Source: Morella rubra
Taxonomy: Eukaryota; Streptophyta; Magnoliopsida; Fagales; Myricaceae
DNA length: 64,000 nt
Reading direction: 5' to 3'
Assembly: GCA_003952965.2 (NCBI GenBank)
Contig: CM025850.1
Span: 28,277,249-28,341,248, forward strand
In this document: piece after piece, positions 43,980-53,500 of the stretch
Layout: each line of letters opens with the position of its first letter
Numbering within the stretch: the first letter of the stretch is position 1
Notes under the pieces: model-generated
Database searches by the model: none
Seen by the model: the letters and a program-made list of their open reading frames with translations, nothing else
Told to the model about the DNA's origin: nothing
Translations under genes and position numbers: made by a program

Positions 43980-46396
43980 AAGTGACTAACAAACTTCACA
44001 TCACGATCCGAAGTAATGGTCTTTGGAACACCATGTAGACGAACAACTTCTTTAAAAAATAAGGCAGCGATATGAGATGCATCAGTAGAATTCTTACATG
44101 GGATAAAGTGAGCCATCTTGGAGAAACGATCCACTACCACAAATATGCAATCAAACCCGTGCTGTGTTCTAGGCAAACCAAGAACAAAATCCATTGATAA
44201 GTCTTCCCAAGGAGCATTAGGGATTGGTAAGGGTTGATAATAACCAGCGTTTTGAACTCCTCCTTTGGCCTTTTGACATACTAGACAGTTTTGCACAAAT
44301 CTAGCAACATCACGCTTCAACGTAGGCCAAAAGTACCGCAACTTCACAAGAGCTTCAGTTTTGTCTCTTCCAAAGTGTCCACCAAGTCCTCCCGCATGCA
44401 ATTCTTTAATGACAAATAACCTCAAAGAACCCTCCGGCAAACAAAGTTGGTTGCCTTTGAAGAGATAGCCATTGATCAGCAAGTAATCTCTTCTCTTCTC
44501 ATCATTCAAATCTTGCAATACTTTTGAAAAGAAAGGATCTGAAACATAATATCTTGGTAAGAGATCAAAACCGGTGATTTCATAAGATAGAGTTGTCAAC
44601 AAGCTATGTCGTCGACTCAAAGCATCAGCAACTTTGTTTGATGATCCAGCTTTGTGTTGTAGAACAAAAGAGAACTTCTCAAGGTATGAGACCCAGCTAG
44701 CATGACGAGAATTAAGCTTCTTTTGTCCCTTCAAGAATCTCAAAGCTTCATGGTCAGAAAAGAGAACAAACTCCACACCAATGAGATAATGTTCCCAATG
44801 TCGTAAAGCTTGTACGATTGCATATAACTCCTTATCATAGGTTGAATATTTCAGCTTTGCATCACTGAGTTTCTCACTGAAATAAGCAACAGATTTTCCT
44901 CCTTGCAAAAGAACAGCTCCTATGCCGACATTTGACGCATCACACTCCACTTGGAATGGCTTAGAAAAATCCGGTAGTGCTAGAATTGGTGCTTCAACAA
45001 GTTTGGACTTCAACTCTTGAAAACTGCTTTCAGCCTCATTGGTCCACTGAAATTCCTTCTTCTTTAGAACATCCATCATTGGGGCAACAATGGTGCTGAA
45101 ATGTTGAATAAATCTTCTGTAGAATGAGGCCAAACCATGAAAGCTTCTCACATCGGTTAGGCTTCTAGGTGTAGGCCAATCAAGAATAGCCTTTACTTTC
45201 TCATCATCCATCTTCATGCCATCTGCACTCACAACATAGCCTAGAAATACAACTTGATCAGTCATGAAAGAGCACTTATTAAGGTTCACATAGAGCTGAT
45301 TTTCATGAAGCACTTGGAAAACATTGGAGAGATGTTCCAAATGTTGCACTCTATCCTTGCTGTAAATTAAGATATCATCAAAATACACCACAACATACTT
45401 GCCCATGAAGATCTTCAATACTTGAGTCATAAGTCTCATGAAAGTACTTGGGGCATTGGACAATCCAAATGGCATAACCAGCCATTCATACAAACCATCC
45501 TTGGTTTTAAAAGCTGTCTTCCACTCATCACCTTCTCTAATTCTGATTTGGTGATAACCACTTCGCAAATCAATCTTAGAGAATACTTTAGCATCAGCAA
45601 GTTCATCAAGCATATCGTCAAGTCTAGGAATAGGAAACCTATACTTGATTGTAATCTTGTTAATAGCTCTACTATCAACACACATTCTCCATGTTCCATC
45701 CTTCTTAGGAGTTAAAAGAGCTGGAACCGCACAAGGACTAAGGGATTCCCTAATCAGCCCTTTTTTCAACAAGTCAATTACTTGTCTTTGTAATTCAGCA
45801 TGTTCACTAGGAGGCATTCTATAATGAGGCAAATTAGGAAGAATAGCACCTGGAGTGAAATCAATTTGGTGCTGAATGTTTCGAAGTGGTGGTAAACCAC
45901 TAGGAAGCTCATCAGGAGCAAGGCCTTTGAATCTGTCCAGCAAGTCTTGAACTTCATTCGGAACCTCCTTTGCAACTTCTTCACTTCTATCCGCAGCAAC
46001 AAGAGCATAAATAATGTCTTCTCCCTTATAGGATTCTTCAAACTCTTTATAAGATAATAAACTGATCTGATTTGAAGAAGACACGCTTGATGGAACATCT
46101 TTCATAGGGGACAGCACATACTTCACACCATTGTGGATAACGGTGCAAGTGTTTCTTCTCCCATCATGGTAAGCACTCCTATCAAATTGCCAAGGTCTGC
46201 CAAGAAGCAAATGGCAAGCATCCATGGGCAACACATCACAATAAATCTCATCTTCATACTTGCCAATGGAAAACTTTACTTTACTCCTTTGTGTCACCAT
46301 GATTTCTCCACCCTTTTTGAACCAAGAAACTTTGTAAGGCTTTGGATGACGCTCACAAGAAAGTTTCAGCTTTTCTACCATCACCTTTGACACCAT
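43892..46396 (-). CDS. C pol: protease tail, RT, RNase H, integrase core (834 codons)
   Basis: A long open frame resuming right after the protease frameshift. It contains the RT ([40 protein letters not shown]), RNase H ([35 protein letters not shown]), and integrase HHCC ([18 protein letters not shown]) with the first two catalytic Asp ([17 protein letters not shown]). It ends by frameshift in the integrase core ([10 protein letters not shown]), where one base is missing near 43952; the correct continuation is in the next frame. The same loss is in B. Confidence 0.9.
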   Translation of the reverse strand: MVSKVMVEKLKLSCERHPKPYKVSWFKKGGEIMVTQRSKVKFSIGKYEDEIYCDVLPMDACHLLLGRPWQFDRSAYHDGRRNTCTVIHNGVKYVLSPMKDVPSSVSSSNQISLLSYKEFEESYKGEDIIYALVAADRSEEVAKEVPNEVQDLLDRFKGLAPDELPSGLPPLRNIQHQIDFTPGAILPNLPHYRMPPSEHAELQRQVIDLLKKGLIRESLSPCAVPALLTPKKDGTWRMCVDSRAINKITIKYRFPIPRLDDMLDELADAKVFSKIDLRSGYHQIRIREGDEWKTAFKTKDGLYEWLVMPFGLSNAPSTFMRLMTQVLKIFMGKYVVVYFDDILIYSKDRVQHLEHLSNVFQVLHENQLYVNLNKCSFMTDQVVFLGYVVSADGMKMDDEKVKAILDWPTPRSLTDVRSFHGLASFYRRFIQHFSTIVAPMMDVLKKKEFQWTNEAESSFQELKSKLVEAPILALPDFSKPFQVECDASNVGIGAVLLQGGKSVAYFSEKLSDAKLKYSTYDKELYAIVQALRHWEHYLIGVEFVLFSDHEALRFLKGQKKLNSRHASWVSYLEKFSFVLQHKAGSSNKVADALSRRHSLLTTLSYEITGFDLLPRYYVSDPFFSKVLQDLNDEKRRDYLLINGYLFKGNQLCLPEGSLRLFVIKELHAGGLGGHFGRDKTEALVKLRYFWPTLKRDVARFVQNCLVCQKAKGGVQNAGYYQPLPIPNAPWEDLSMDFVLGLPRTQHGFDCIFVVVDRFSKMAHFIPCKNSTDASHIAALFFKEVVRLHGVPKTITSDRDVKFVSHFWRTLWKLLGLVCNSLVLTILKLMDKLKW

Positions 46397-47634
46397 ATTT
46401 TCACAACTTCCGAGTCAATCATCAAGATGCACTTCTTTCCATGGGAAAGACAATAGGTTCTGAAAATATTATGCCTCAACCATCTATCATCTTCTTGAAC
46501 AGTCATGACTCGTTGGATTACAAGGCTTTCTGCATCACAATCACCTTCACAATATTCTACATCCTCATCCTCAGCTTCTTCATCATAGATTGGCTCTTGA
46601 TCCACATCTCCTTCTTCTTCCAACAAATGCAATTCAGCTTTCTTCTTTGGACATTCATAGGATCTATGCCCAATTTCATTACATCTGAAACATCTATTGG
46701 AAAATGAATCTGATTTTCCATGCTCCTTACTCACTCTACTATGTTGTTGAGCTGGCTTTTGAGGTATAGGAGCCAACTTTCTTTCTTTCTCCTTCACCAC
46801 TTTCGAACTTTCACCTTTTCGGTATGAACTCCATTTCATTTTCTCCTCCGCCTTTAATGCCTTCTGGTATGCTTCCTCCAGAGAACGAAATGAATGCATC
46901 ATAAGCTCACCCTTGAGATTATACTTCAGCCCACTGACGTATCTTGCCACCAATTGATCATCGGATTCTTGCAAATTCACACGGCTCATAAGCTTGTAAA
47001 ATTGCTCCGTATAATCACCAACAGATTGCTCCATTCGTTGATGTAATTGATGGAACTTTTGGTAGAGAGTTTGAGAATAGTCTAAAGGCAGAAACTTCTC
47101 ATCAAGCTTCACCTTCATCTCAGCCCAGATATTGATTTTTGGAATTCCTCTGCGATCTCTACTTCGTTGATATTGCTGCCACCATATTAGAGCATGACCC
47201 TTCAACTTTGTAGCAACGAACTGCACCTTTCTTTCATCTGAGAGATCTTTCCATTCAAAGAAAGCTTCTAAAGATGCCATCCAATCACAGTACTCATCTG
47301 CATCAAGCTTCCCATCAAAGTCTTGCACATGAACTTGGATGCTTCGATCATTGTTTTCTAAAGCACGAGCCAAACGTTCCATGGACCATTGAGTAGCAAC
47401 TCTTGGTTCAATGAAAGAACTAGAAGAAGATGAATGGTCATCTCGGTTATTGTCATCTTCGAAGAAGACATTGCGTGCACTTTCCCGACTCCTATGGCTT
47501 CGAGTTGGTGAAGTTTGAAGACGCTGAAAAAGTTCATTCACCATGTTTGTAAGTGTTTGATTTGATTCCCTTAATGCCGCAAGTTCAGCTTGTACATCAT
47601 CACGCTCTGTATTTCTTTGACGTCGTGGAGGCAT
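46381..47634 (-). CDS. C gag and start of protease (417 codons, frameshifted)
   Basis: Starts [20 protein letters not shown] and includes the Retrotrans_gag core and the CCHC knuckle [14 protein letters not shown]. It runs to the protease active site, where the frame is lost within MIDS because one G is missing near 46412 (GACTCGGAAG against GACTCGGGAAG in B). It is otherwise almost identical to B's gag; the few differences include NNRDD for NSRDD and FIEPR for FVEPR. It would encode the particle-forming Gag. Confidence 0.9.
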   Translation of the reverse strand: MPPRRQRNTERDDVQAELAALRESNQTLTNMVNELFQRLQTSPTRSHRSRESARNVFFEDDNNRDDHSSSSSSFIEPRVATQWSMERLARALENNDRSIQVHVQDFDGKLDADEYCDWMASLEAFFEWKDLSDERKVQFVATKLKGHALIWWQQYQRSRDRRGIPKINIWAEMKVKLDEKFLPLDYSQTLYQKFHQLHQRMEQSVGDYTEQFYKLMSRVNLQESDDQLVARYVSGLKYNLKGELMMHSFRSLEEAYQKALKAEEKMKWSSYRKGESSKVVKEKERKLAPIPQKPAQQHSRVSKEHGKSDSFSNRCFRCNEIGHRSYECPKKKAELHLLEEEGDVDQEPIYDEEAEDEDVEYCEGDCDAESLVIQRVMTVQEDDRWLRHNIFRTYCLSHGKKCILMIDSEVVKIWCQR

Positions 47635-47722
47635 TGTGAAAGGCCAGAAGATACGAAGAAGATAGAAATCTCGAAATTATGAAGAACAGAAAAGAAACCC
47701 AATCACCACAGTAGGAAAACTT

Positions 47723-47734
47723 GCTCTGATACCA
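47723..47734 (-). other. primer-binding site of C
   Basis: Plus-strand GCTCTGATACCA, complement of TGGTATCAGAGC, three bases inside the 5' LTR. Confidence 0.92.
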
Positions 47735-47737
47735 ATT

Positions 47738-48394
47738 TGATGCAGACCGGGATCTGCAAGGCTTGGCAAAATCCGAAAAGGATTGAGCCAAGGGAAGGGG
47801 ATAGTCCTGGGATGCCACTCGACCAGGGGTAGCGGAAGCCACTCAACGCTACTAATCGCGGATGCCACTCGACGCGACCAAGCCACTCGCTTGATTGGTA
47901 GGAGGATGTCACTCAACTCCAAAGCAAGAGATATACTTGCAAGAATTATATCTTTGAATCAAAAGTTCTTTTCTTATTATTTTGGATAATCACTCATATA
48001 TAGAGTTCATTACATCAAGGTCAAGCTAGAAAAAACGGAATAATAAAGTCTAGACAATTCCAACACAAAAGAAATTAAATGCACTTTGAAATTCGCTGAC
48101 TGTTGCCATTCCCGACGTCCAGTAGTAAAAACGTCATAACTTTCTCTAGGAATCTTCAAATGATATGAGGTCAAGTGCGTTTGAAACTAGAGACGTAGAG
48201 CTTTCCAAAAATATATCACACGCTGACTGAATCTTCGTAAATCGTTCCAGCCGAGGTGCAGATCGGTCCGAGATGCACATGTTGCTTTGTTACCTCGGCC
48301 CGAGATACAAGTGTTGCTTTGTTACCTCGGCCGAGATACAAGTGTTGTTTTCCTGGGATAGTTATGCCGAGGTGCAAGGGATGCTCCTGCATCA
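47738..48394 (-). repeat. 5' LTR of C, expanded by about 50 bases
   Basis: 657 bases against 608 in the 3' LTR. The extra sequence near 48275-48360 contains a duplicated GCTTTGTTACCTCGG... unit and a TTCCTGGGATAGTT filler that resembles another part of the LTR. The TATA box is near 47996-48003 (reverse strand). Confidence 0.9.
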
Positions 48395-48566
48395 TCTCGA
48401 GTAAAAGCCAATCGCGGACAAACCTTCATCAAATGCAGCGATATATCTATATATTGTGCCAAACAAAAACCAATATTAATTGAATGAACTCAGAATTAAT
48501 ATATTGTGGACATAACAAATAATTGAGAATAACAGCAAGTGAATGATGAGACGAACAGTTCTTTAC

Positions 48567-49046
48567 CTATGCTTCTGGTATATATAGCGGCAAAAAGAGC
48601 TGAAGCACCGTTGTCACCTTTTTCTGGTTTTAGATATTCCGATGAAGTGTGCTTATAGACATAACGAGCCATTTCTTTATGACCATACATTATAGCCGCA
48701 AAAACCGGAAGAGTTTTTGTGTCGAAGCATCCAATGCTCACTAAATTCTTGTTCCTTCGAACTAAGCACTTTGTCATCTGCCAATTCCCAACCGCAATTG
48801 CACAGTATAAAGATGTCTTACCCTGAAAATCAATAATTTCTAAGTCTTTTTTTAGCATCATCGCCACTAGCGGCTCCACAATATCTGTATGGTGGGCCTC
48901 AATGCCGACATGAAGAGCCGTCTGACCCAAATACGTGATTCTAGCACGCATTGCTTGGGGGTGGAGCTCAAGGAAATTCTTCGTACTGTCCCAACCACCA
49001 CGTTTCACACAGTCGAGTAACTCTCCATATTGGGTAACGCCATTGT
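48567..49046 (-). CDS. ankyrin-repeat exon of the split PGG gene
   Basis: A 480-base exon bounded by an acceptor (TTTGTACCCAG, just above 49046) and a donor (AGCATAG then GTAAAG, below 48567), with no internal stop. Ankyrin repeats are visible as TALHVGIEAHHTDIVEPLV, TSLYCAIAVGNWQMTKCLV, VFAAIMYGHKEMARYVYKH and GASALFAAI. It keeps reading frame with the exon start at 48446 and so belongs to the gene now separated from its 3' half by C. It has no counterpart beside B in the left arm. Confidence 0.85.
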
Positions 49047-49251
49047 CTGGGTACAAAGCTAAGGGTCAGCGAGATACTAATTGGAGAAAGGAAAAAACAC
49101 AGAGAGAGAGAGAGCTGATAGAGATCACCTAGGTCCAGAGACGAAGTCAGGGGCCCAACCATCCTAAAGTTCTTGAAAAACGACATTCTTTACCTTTTAG
49201 AATAGCGCAATACTTCAACTGCTCGGTGTACGGAAATTTGATGCCTAGCTT

Positions 49252-49913
49252 CTGTCAAACCATAAATTATGCGTGCATGTTCGAACTTCAGACAGATTTG
49301 AAGACCGTAATATAAAATCCAACGTACCGAATGTACATGATGAGAGATAAACTGCATATTGCTTCATAAAATGATGCTAAAACAAAATAAGTTCTTACCG
49401 GGTTGGATGGGAGCCTGTCTTCCAAAGGTGCCTCTTGTGAATCCCCACGGAGCAGTAGTACAGGTTGAACAGTAGTAGATAAGCTGAAAATTAAAGGGGG
49501 GACGATCAGATATATATATATACCCGCCGCGCATGCTTATGGTATGGAGGAAGAAGTGTTTCATTAAATGTCAAGTGTTGCTTATCGGTATTCGATAGAT
49601 AAGAGCTAGCTACTTCTTCATTAAATGTCTTTTTAATTTTTTTTGTTCATTGCTGTAAGGTCAACTCCCAAACGCTGAACTTATTGGAAAATTCGACCAT
49701 TAATCTGAATTTTTGCAAATCTCAATAAGTATTCTTTTTTATAAGCCTCCTCCATAAGTATTCAGCTCCTGCATAAGCGGACAAGTCCCATCAATTACCC
49801 CAGGAGTACAATGGCAAACTAGTGGCAGCACTAAAATAAGGAGACTTTTGGGTCAAGGGGCCACGATTCTTGGATCGGGTACATTTTGTTTAAGGAGCTT
49901 TTGTTGAAATAAA
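49252..49913. other. 5' flank of ankyrin gene; mostly non-coding
   Basis: May hold a first exon ending at about 49399-49400 on the minus strand (donor GTAAGAAC), but no convincing start. A short TA run lies near 49509. Positions 49830-49890 (ACTAAAATAAGGAGACTTTTGG ... GGTACATTTTGTTTAAGG) match part of a repeat found at 52550-52625 and 52960-53045, interrupted here by the Pack-MULE. Confidence 0.45.
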
Positions 49914-50070
49914 GGGAAATTGATATTTTAACCCTTAGATTTTAGTCATATGTATTAGTCCTTCATTTTCAAACTTTAAAATTATGATCCTTTAATTTTC
50001 TTATTTTGACAAAATCACCCTTTCGTTAACTTTCCGTCCATATTCTTAACGGTAGATTCTGCCACGTCAA
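49914..50070 (+). repeat. left TIR of Pack-MULE
   Basis: Shares GGGAAATTGATATT, AACTTTAAAATTATGAT, TTATTTTGACAAAATCACCC and TTCTTAACGG blocks with the reverse complement of 52178-52340. Confidence 0.85.
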
Positions 50071-50294
50071 CATAAATTACATCTGGCGTGAGTAAAAGGG
50101 ATGTCACTTACAGCTCAACAAAAACTCCCATTTCATTTTTCGAAAACAGTGTCGTCCCTCCTTCATTCCCACTCCTTTCTTTTCTTTTCTTTCTTCTTTC
50201 TTCCTCTCTTCTTCTTCTTCTTCGCACGCTCAGCTCACTCTCTCTCTCTCGGTTTAATGTAGTCTAAACAAAAATGCCGCCGTTGTGTAATAGG

Positions 50295-50462
50295 TGGGAT
50301 TCTAGGACGAACGTTGGGAGTTTGACGGGCATTCAAGGGCGGGTGTTGAGCTGTGCGTTTAAGTCTACAAGACCGTTTCAGATCGCCACATGCAGAGGGA
50401 TTTCCTGGTGAATTTCTAAGAAGGGTCGCCTTTTAAATGCAAGCTATCTCACCGTCATACAT
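50295..50462 (+). pseudogene. captured fragment of AIP1-type WD40 gene
   Basis: Reads [20 protein letters not shown] then [13 protein letters not shown] and, after a frame change, LVNF-stop-EGSPFKCKLSH. This fits a blade of plant actin-interacting protein 1 (66 kDa stress protein family; [19 protein letters not shown] type, from memory of the family). Only one or two WD repeats are present. It has a stop and a frameshift, so it is a captured, decayed scrap. Confidence 0.7.
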
Positions 50463-50772
50463 GAAATGAGTTGTTCAAGGTAAATACTGTGGTGGGTCAG
50501 TGAAAGACGTACGTTTCTATGCTTCCTAGTTGAAGCTCTCTTCAAGGCTATAGAAGAGAGTGCAAAGCTCCAGTAAGAAATGTCAAAACCATGCTCCTCC
50601 ATGCTGAAATAAACCATAAGTGCATACTGATCCACACAATACAAAATAATGTTAAATAAAAGCTCAATACCTTCTGCGAAAATCGGAACAGTGCAAAAAC
50701 TAAAGTTTGCACCAGTTCCTTGCGTCCATGATGACATGGTAACCATGATACACTAACTAACATATTTTTGGA
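50463..50772. other. Pack-MULE internal stretch, unassigned
   Basis: No stops in one minus-strand frame (50746-50444), reading SSWTQGTGANFSFC and later SFALSSIALKRASTRK; it may be another captured fragment in opposite orientation. I cannot name it. Confidence 0.3.
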
Positions 50773-51030
50773 AGCCAATTTCCGGCCGTTCCAATGCCCG
50801 ATGATATCACATTACCGCAGTTCGTGCTCCAGGATGCTGAACTGTATGCGGACAAGGTAGCCTTTGTGGAGGCTGTGATCGGAAAGGAAGTGACTTATGG
50901 TGATGTGACTAGAGACACGAGGAGGTTTGCCAAGGCGTTGAGGTCTCTTGGCCTTTCGACTGGGTACGTGGTGATTGTTGTACTTCCGAATGTCGGAGAA
51001 TATGCAATTGTTGCTCTGGGCCTTTCGAAT
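50773..51030 (+). pseudogene. captured N-terminal fragment of 4-coumarate-CoA ligase-like gene
   Basis: A frame around MPDDITLPQFVLQDAELYAD continues with VAFVEAVIGKEVTYGDV, DTRRFAKALRSLGLS and VVLPNVGEYAIVALGLS. This is the N-terminal segment of an AMP-dependent acyl/aryl-CoA ligase (4CL and 4CL-like; ANL superfamily). The adenylation motifs and C-terminal lid are absent; similarity stops near 51030. The frame before the Met (FRPFQ-like) is also consistent with the parent protein, so the Met is probably not an original start. Confidence 0.75.
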
Positions 51031-51685
51031 ATCCAAAGCTGCTTTAGCCACAACTCTTTTCCTATGCTTATCATCTTCAACCTTGTATATCTCAGTCCCA
51101 GAAGAAAGTCCACGGAATGCTCCCTGGTGGTTTCGGCCCCAAAATTCAAGTTATAATAGTTGCTGTCTAAGCTAAGAGTCATTGCTTCTCTTTCATGGCT
51201 TCCGTACTCGTGGGTTCCCATGCATAAAGAACGTGCTTTGTAGTTAAAGAGAGAATCCTTTTCTTGGAGGCAACTCATGGGTTGTCTGCATAACAAAATG
51301 CTTTGCACCACCCGTATTTTTTGCGGTTCTGCTGAAGGCAACTCATGGGATCATTACACAGATTGCCATATAGACACCAAGAAGATCAAGAGGAGGAGGA
51401 AATTGACGTCTCTCACCAACTTGGGAAGAATTGCAATCTGCACCACCCGTATCATAATCGTTGTTGCGTAGTCCACATAGGAGGTTTGTTCTAGCAAGTC
51501 TCGGCGACAACGACTAAAGGAGGAAGCTGAAAATGGAGTATATAGTGAAGTGATGGCCTAACTTAAAGGAAGCTGATGTCATAAACTTTCACTGTCTCGC
51601 TCAGTTTTGGTCAACACTTGTGGGTTCGGAACACTCGAGCACAATTTGTACAAAGAAGCAAGTCTCCAGTTGTTAACGCAAGCAC
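51031..51685. other. Pack-MULE internal stretch, unassigned
   Basis: Contains a direct repeat of GGCAACTCATGGG (51269, 51336) and CACCACCCGTAT (51306, 51443), suggesting a local duplication during capture. No protein family recognised. Confidence 0.4.
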
Positions 51686-51872
51686 AACTGTAGTCAGTTG
51701 GTTGTTTTTGGATATGGTTTTGAGTGGGTACGTACCAGATCCGTTTCCATTGAATGGAGTCTTATCTGCTTGCGCAGAGTTAGAATTATTATCTCTCGGT
51801 CAGCAATTGAATTCTTAGGTTGTAAGGGTGGGATTGTGTTCAGATGTTTGTGTTGGTTGTAAAGAAAAAGAT
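51686..51872 (+). pseudogene. captured fragment of PPR protein gene
   Basis: Reads FLDMVLSGYVPDPFPLNGVL, SACAELELLSLGQQLNS, then a TAG where the family has Trp, then VVRVGLCSDVCVGC. This is the linked-repeat pattern of plant PLS-type pentatricopeptide proteins. About one and a half repeats are present. Confidence 0.78.
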
Positions 51873-52177
51873 CTGTACAGAAATAATAAGAAACAAAAAC
51901 AAGAAATGGATATGGTGGATCTGTACAAGAAAAGATCTTCGATGAGGCAAGGAAAAGATGATGAGGCGAGGAAAAAGGTGTGCTTGTGGAGCCTAAAGCA
52001 TATATGATGGACCCAATATATTTGAAGAAGAAGGTGAGGGTTGTGAAGAGCAAGAAGAAGTTGGAGACGTGCCGAAGAAGATGGCGAGAAAAAGCTGGAG
52101 ACGTTGAGTTTTGCGAAGAAAATAAAACAAATCAGGAGGCAAATGACATGGCTCAGTTCAGTGCCACGTGTAACTTA

Positions 52178-52340
52178 AGCTGAGGTGACAAGTGTTGCCG
52201 TTAAGAAAATAAACAGCAGACTGATAGAAGGGTGATTTTGTCAAAATAAAAAAATTAGGGAATCATAATTTTAAAGTTTAAAAATAAAAAATTAATACGT
52301 AAAAGTGGCCAAAACTTAATTACTATAATATCAATTTCCC
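52178..52340 (-). repeat. right TIR of Pack-MULE
   Basis: Inverted partner of the left TIR; small indels between the shared blocks. Confidence 0.85.
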
Positions 52341-52349
52341 TAAAATAAA

Positions 52350-53500
52350 GGGAGAAAAACCTCGTCGGGGCACATGCTTACTTTCAGTGACGGCATTCTC
52401 TTTCCTCTTTTTAATTGTATTTGCAACTATGATGGGTCTGAAGACTCTGAACACACCTTTATCGTTACAACTCTTTTCATATTTTCTATATATCTATTTA
52501 CTATTTCACAAAAAAAAAAGGAAACTTTTTCTCAGTCGGCTACATATTTGGGTCACGATTCTTTGGGTACATTTTATTTGTGGTCCAGAAAAAGACTAAG
52601 AGCACTAAAATAAGCAGACTTTTGGCCACTGTTTGCATCTCGTGCCCTTTTCGAATCATATTACCCCCCTGCCAACGGAGCCACGTGCTAGAGATGTGCA
52701 TCCGAACCACACCGGCGACACATGCTAGAGAAGCGTTCCCACAGCTGCAGAAGTGCACTTGAGCTACGTCCTTGAGCTGAGTAATTGTTCCAGCTGCGCA
52801 CCTGAGCAGTGTACTCGGACTACGCACCTGAAATGTGAAACTAAATTATGAAGATCCAATCACAAGTTTTTACTTTTAAGAAATGAGATTGATTCTAGGC
52901 AAGTCTGGGACTACAACGGCAAAATAGCCGATAGCGGAAGACTTGGCTACAAATTTGGGTCAATTGGCCACCCGATGCTGCGGTTACATTTTATTTAAGG
53001 TCTTGAAAAGACCAGACGTTTTAAAATAGAGACTTTTGGCCACTTCCTGCATCTTGTGACCTTCTCCAAGCATCTCCCTATGAGATCCTCTTAAACAACC
53101 TTTATATGGGATCATAAAAGAGTGATATCCTTGACTCATGCTTTCAATGATGACAAGTACTATCGTTATATATTCCAGGTCTAATTTTAGAAGGAAGCGT
53201 TGAATTTCAATATGGTAGTTTTTCTTCGATTAGGATCTTTTATAATTTTCTGTTCGAATTACATGATATAATTTGGAAAAAAATAGATACAATAAGTAGA
53301 CCATATACTATTTAATATTGTACATGTAAAGTTTCTGACAGCATTGATCAATGAGATTTATCTCTTGTGTCTATCCCTCTCTGAATTGCTTAGTGCAATT
53401 TGAGTAGGAAAACATAGAAGATCCTGGTTCGTTTTTCTTTTCACGATAAGAGGCTACACGTGAACCAACATTTCTAGGAGTGCAGAAATCAGCCTTAGTG
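52350..53500. repeat. imperfect repeat units, otherwise non-coding
   Basis: Two imperfect copies of a unit (GGCTACATATTTGGGTCA ... GGTACATTTTATTT ... ACTTTTGGCCACT ... GCATCTCGTG) at about 52541-52662 and 52944-53076, with a third partial copy at 49830-49890. The rest is AT-rich and without genes I can support. Confidence 0.5.

Larger units (their letters stand above)
38021..47700 (-). repeat. right arm of giant palindrome
   Basis: Mirror of 28340-37982. It contains, from the centre outward, transposon ORF, SIRE-like LTR fragment, ankyrin/PGG gene 3' half and chromovirus C from its 3' LTR to its leader. Beyond about 47700 the pairing stops: C's 5' LTR and B's 5' LTR are of different subtypes and their flanks are unrelated. 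Confidence 0.9.
42503..48394 (-). mobile_element. chromovirus C, near-intact, inserted in ankyrin gene exon
   Basis: A 5.9 kb minus-strand element with both LTRs, primer site, polypurine tract and full domain set. The flanks read CGAGA on the 5' side and CCAGA on the 3' side in element sense: a 5-base target duplication with one change. Joining the flanks restores the exon codons Thr-Arg-Asp-Met-Ala. This is the only A/B/C copy with a recognisable target duplication, so it marks an original insertion. Confidence 0.93.
40226..49251 (-). pseudogene. ankyrin-repeat/PGG-domain membrane protein gene, split by chromovirus C
   Basis: Exons on the minus strand: 49251-49194, 49046-48567 (ankyrin repeats), 48446-48395 + 42502-42400 (one exon split by C), 42057-41972, 41767-41349, 40832-40226 (PGG and membrane segments). 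Junction phases fit: ...TRSI-D-ISLHLMKV, then LAFTR-[C]-DMAKVSPLFA across the insertion. The end YGSSIFDRNMKPWF matches the family's usual C terminus. Damage: the 5.9 kb insertion, a two-base loss near 41553, a CAA-to-TAA stop near 41525, a one-base loss in the PGG motif near 40638 (FTIPVVII for FTIPGGY), and a shift near 40350. A possible earlier exon ends near 49399 (QAPIQPG then GTAAG). Confidence 0.88.
49914..52340. mobile_element. Pack-MULE-like element carrying host gene fragments
   Basis: 2427 bases bounded by long terminal inverted repeats (about 160 bases, both starting GGGAAATTGATATT) and a 9-base target duplication with one mismatch (TGAAATAAA at 49905-49913, TAAAATAAA at 52341-52349). 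Long TIRs and 9-base duplications are hallmarks of Mutator-like elements. No transposase is present. Inside are plus-strand fragments of at least three unrelated plant genes (AIP1-type WD40, 4-coumarate-CoA ligase-like, PPR), the defining feature of Pack-MULEs. Confidence 0.82.

Noticed and set aside
45422-45715. 97-codon plus-strand frame opposite C's RT, with equivalents at 6698 and 30324
   Set aside because: Antisense of the conserved RT coding region, with no family similarity of its own.
33518-49251. The palindrome considered as one giant TIR transposon
   Set aside because: Its outer ends fall inside retrotransposon leaders, there is no target duplication around the whole, and the arms contain a split host gene; inverted duplication explains it better.
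50895-51341. 148-codon minus-strand frame in the Pack-MULE
   Set aside because: It overlaps antisense to the clear 4CL-like fragment and shows no recognisable domain.
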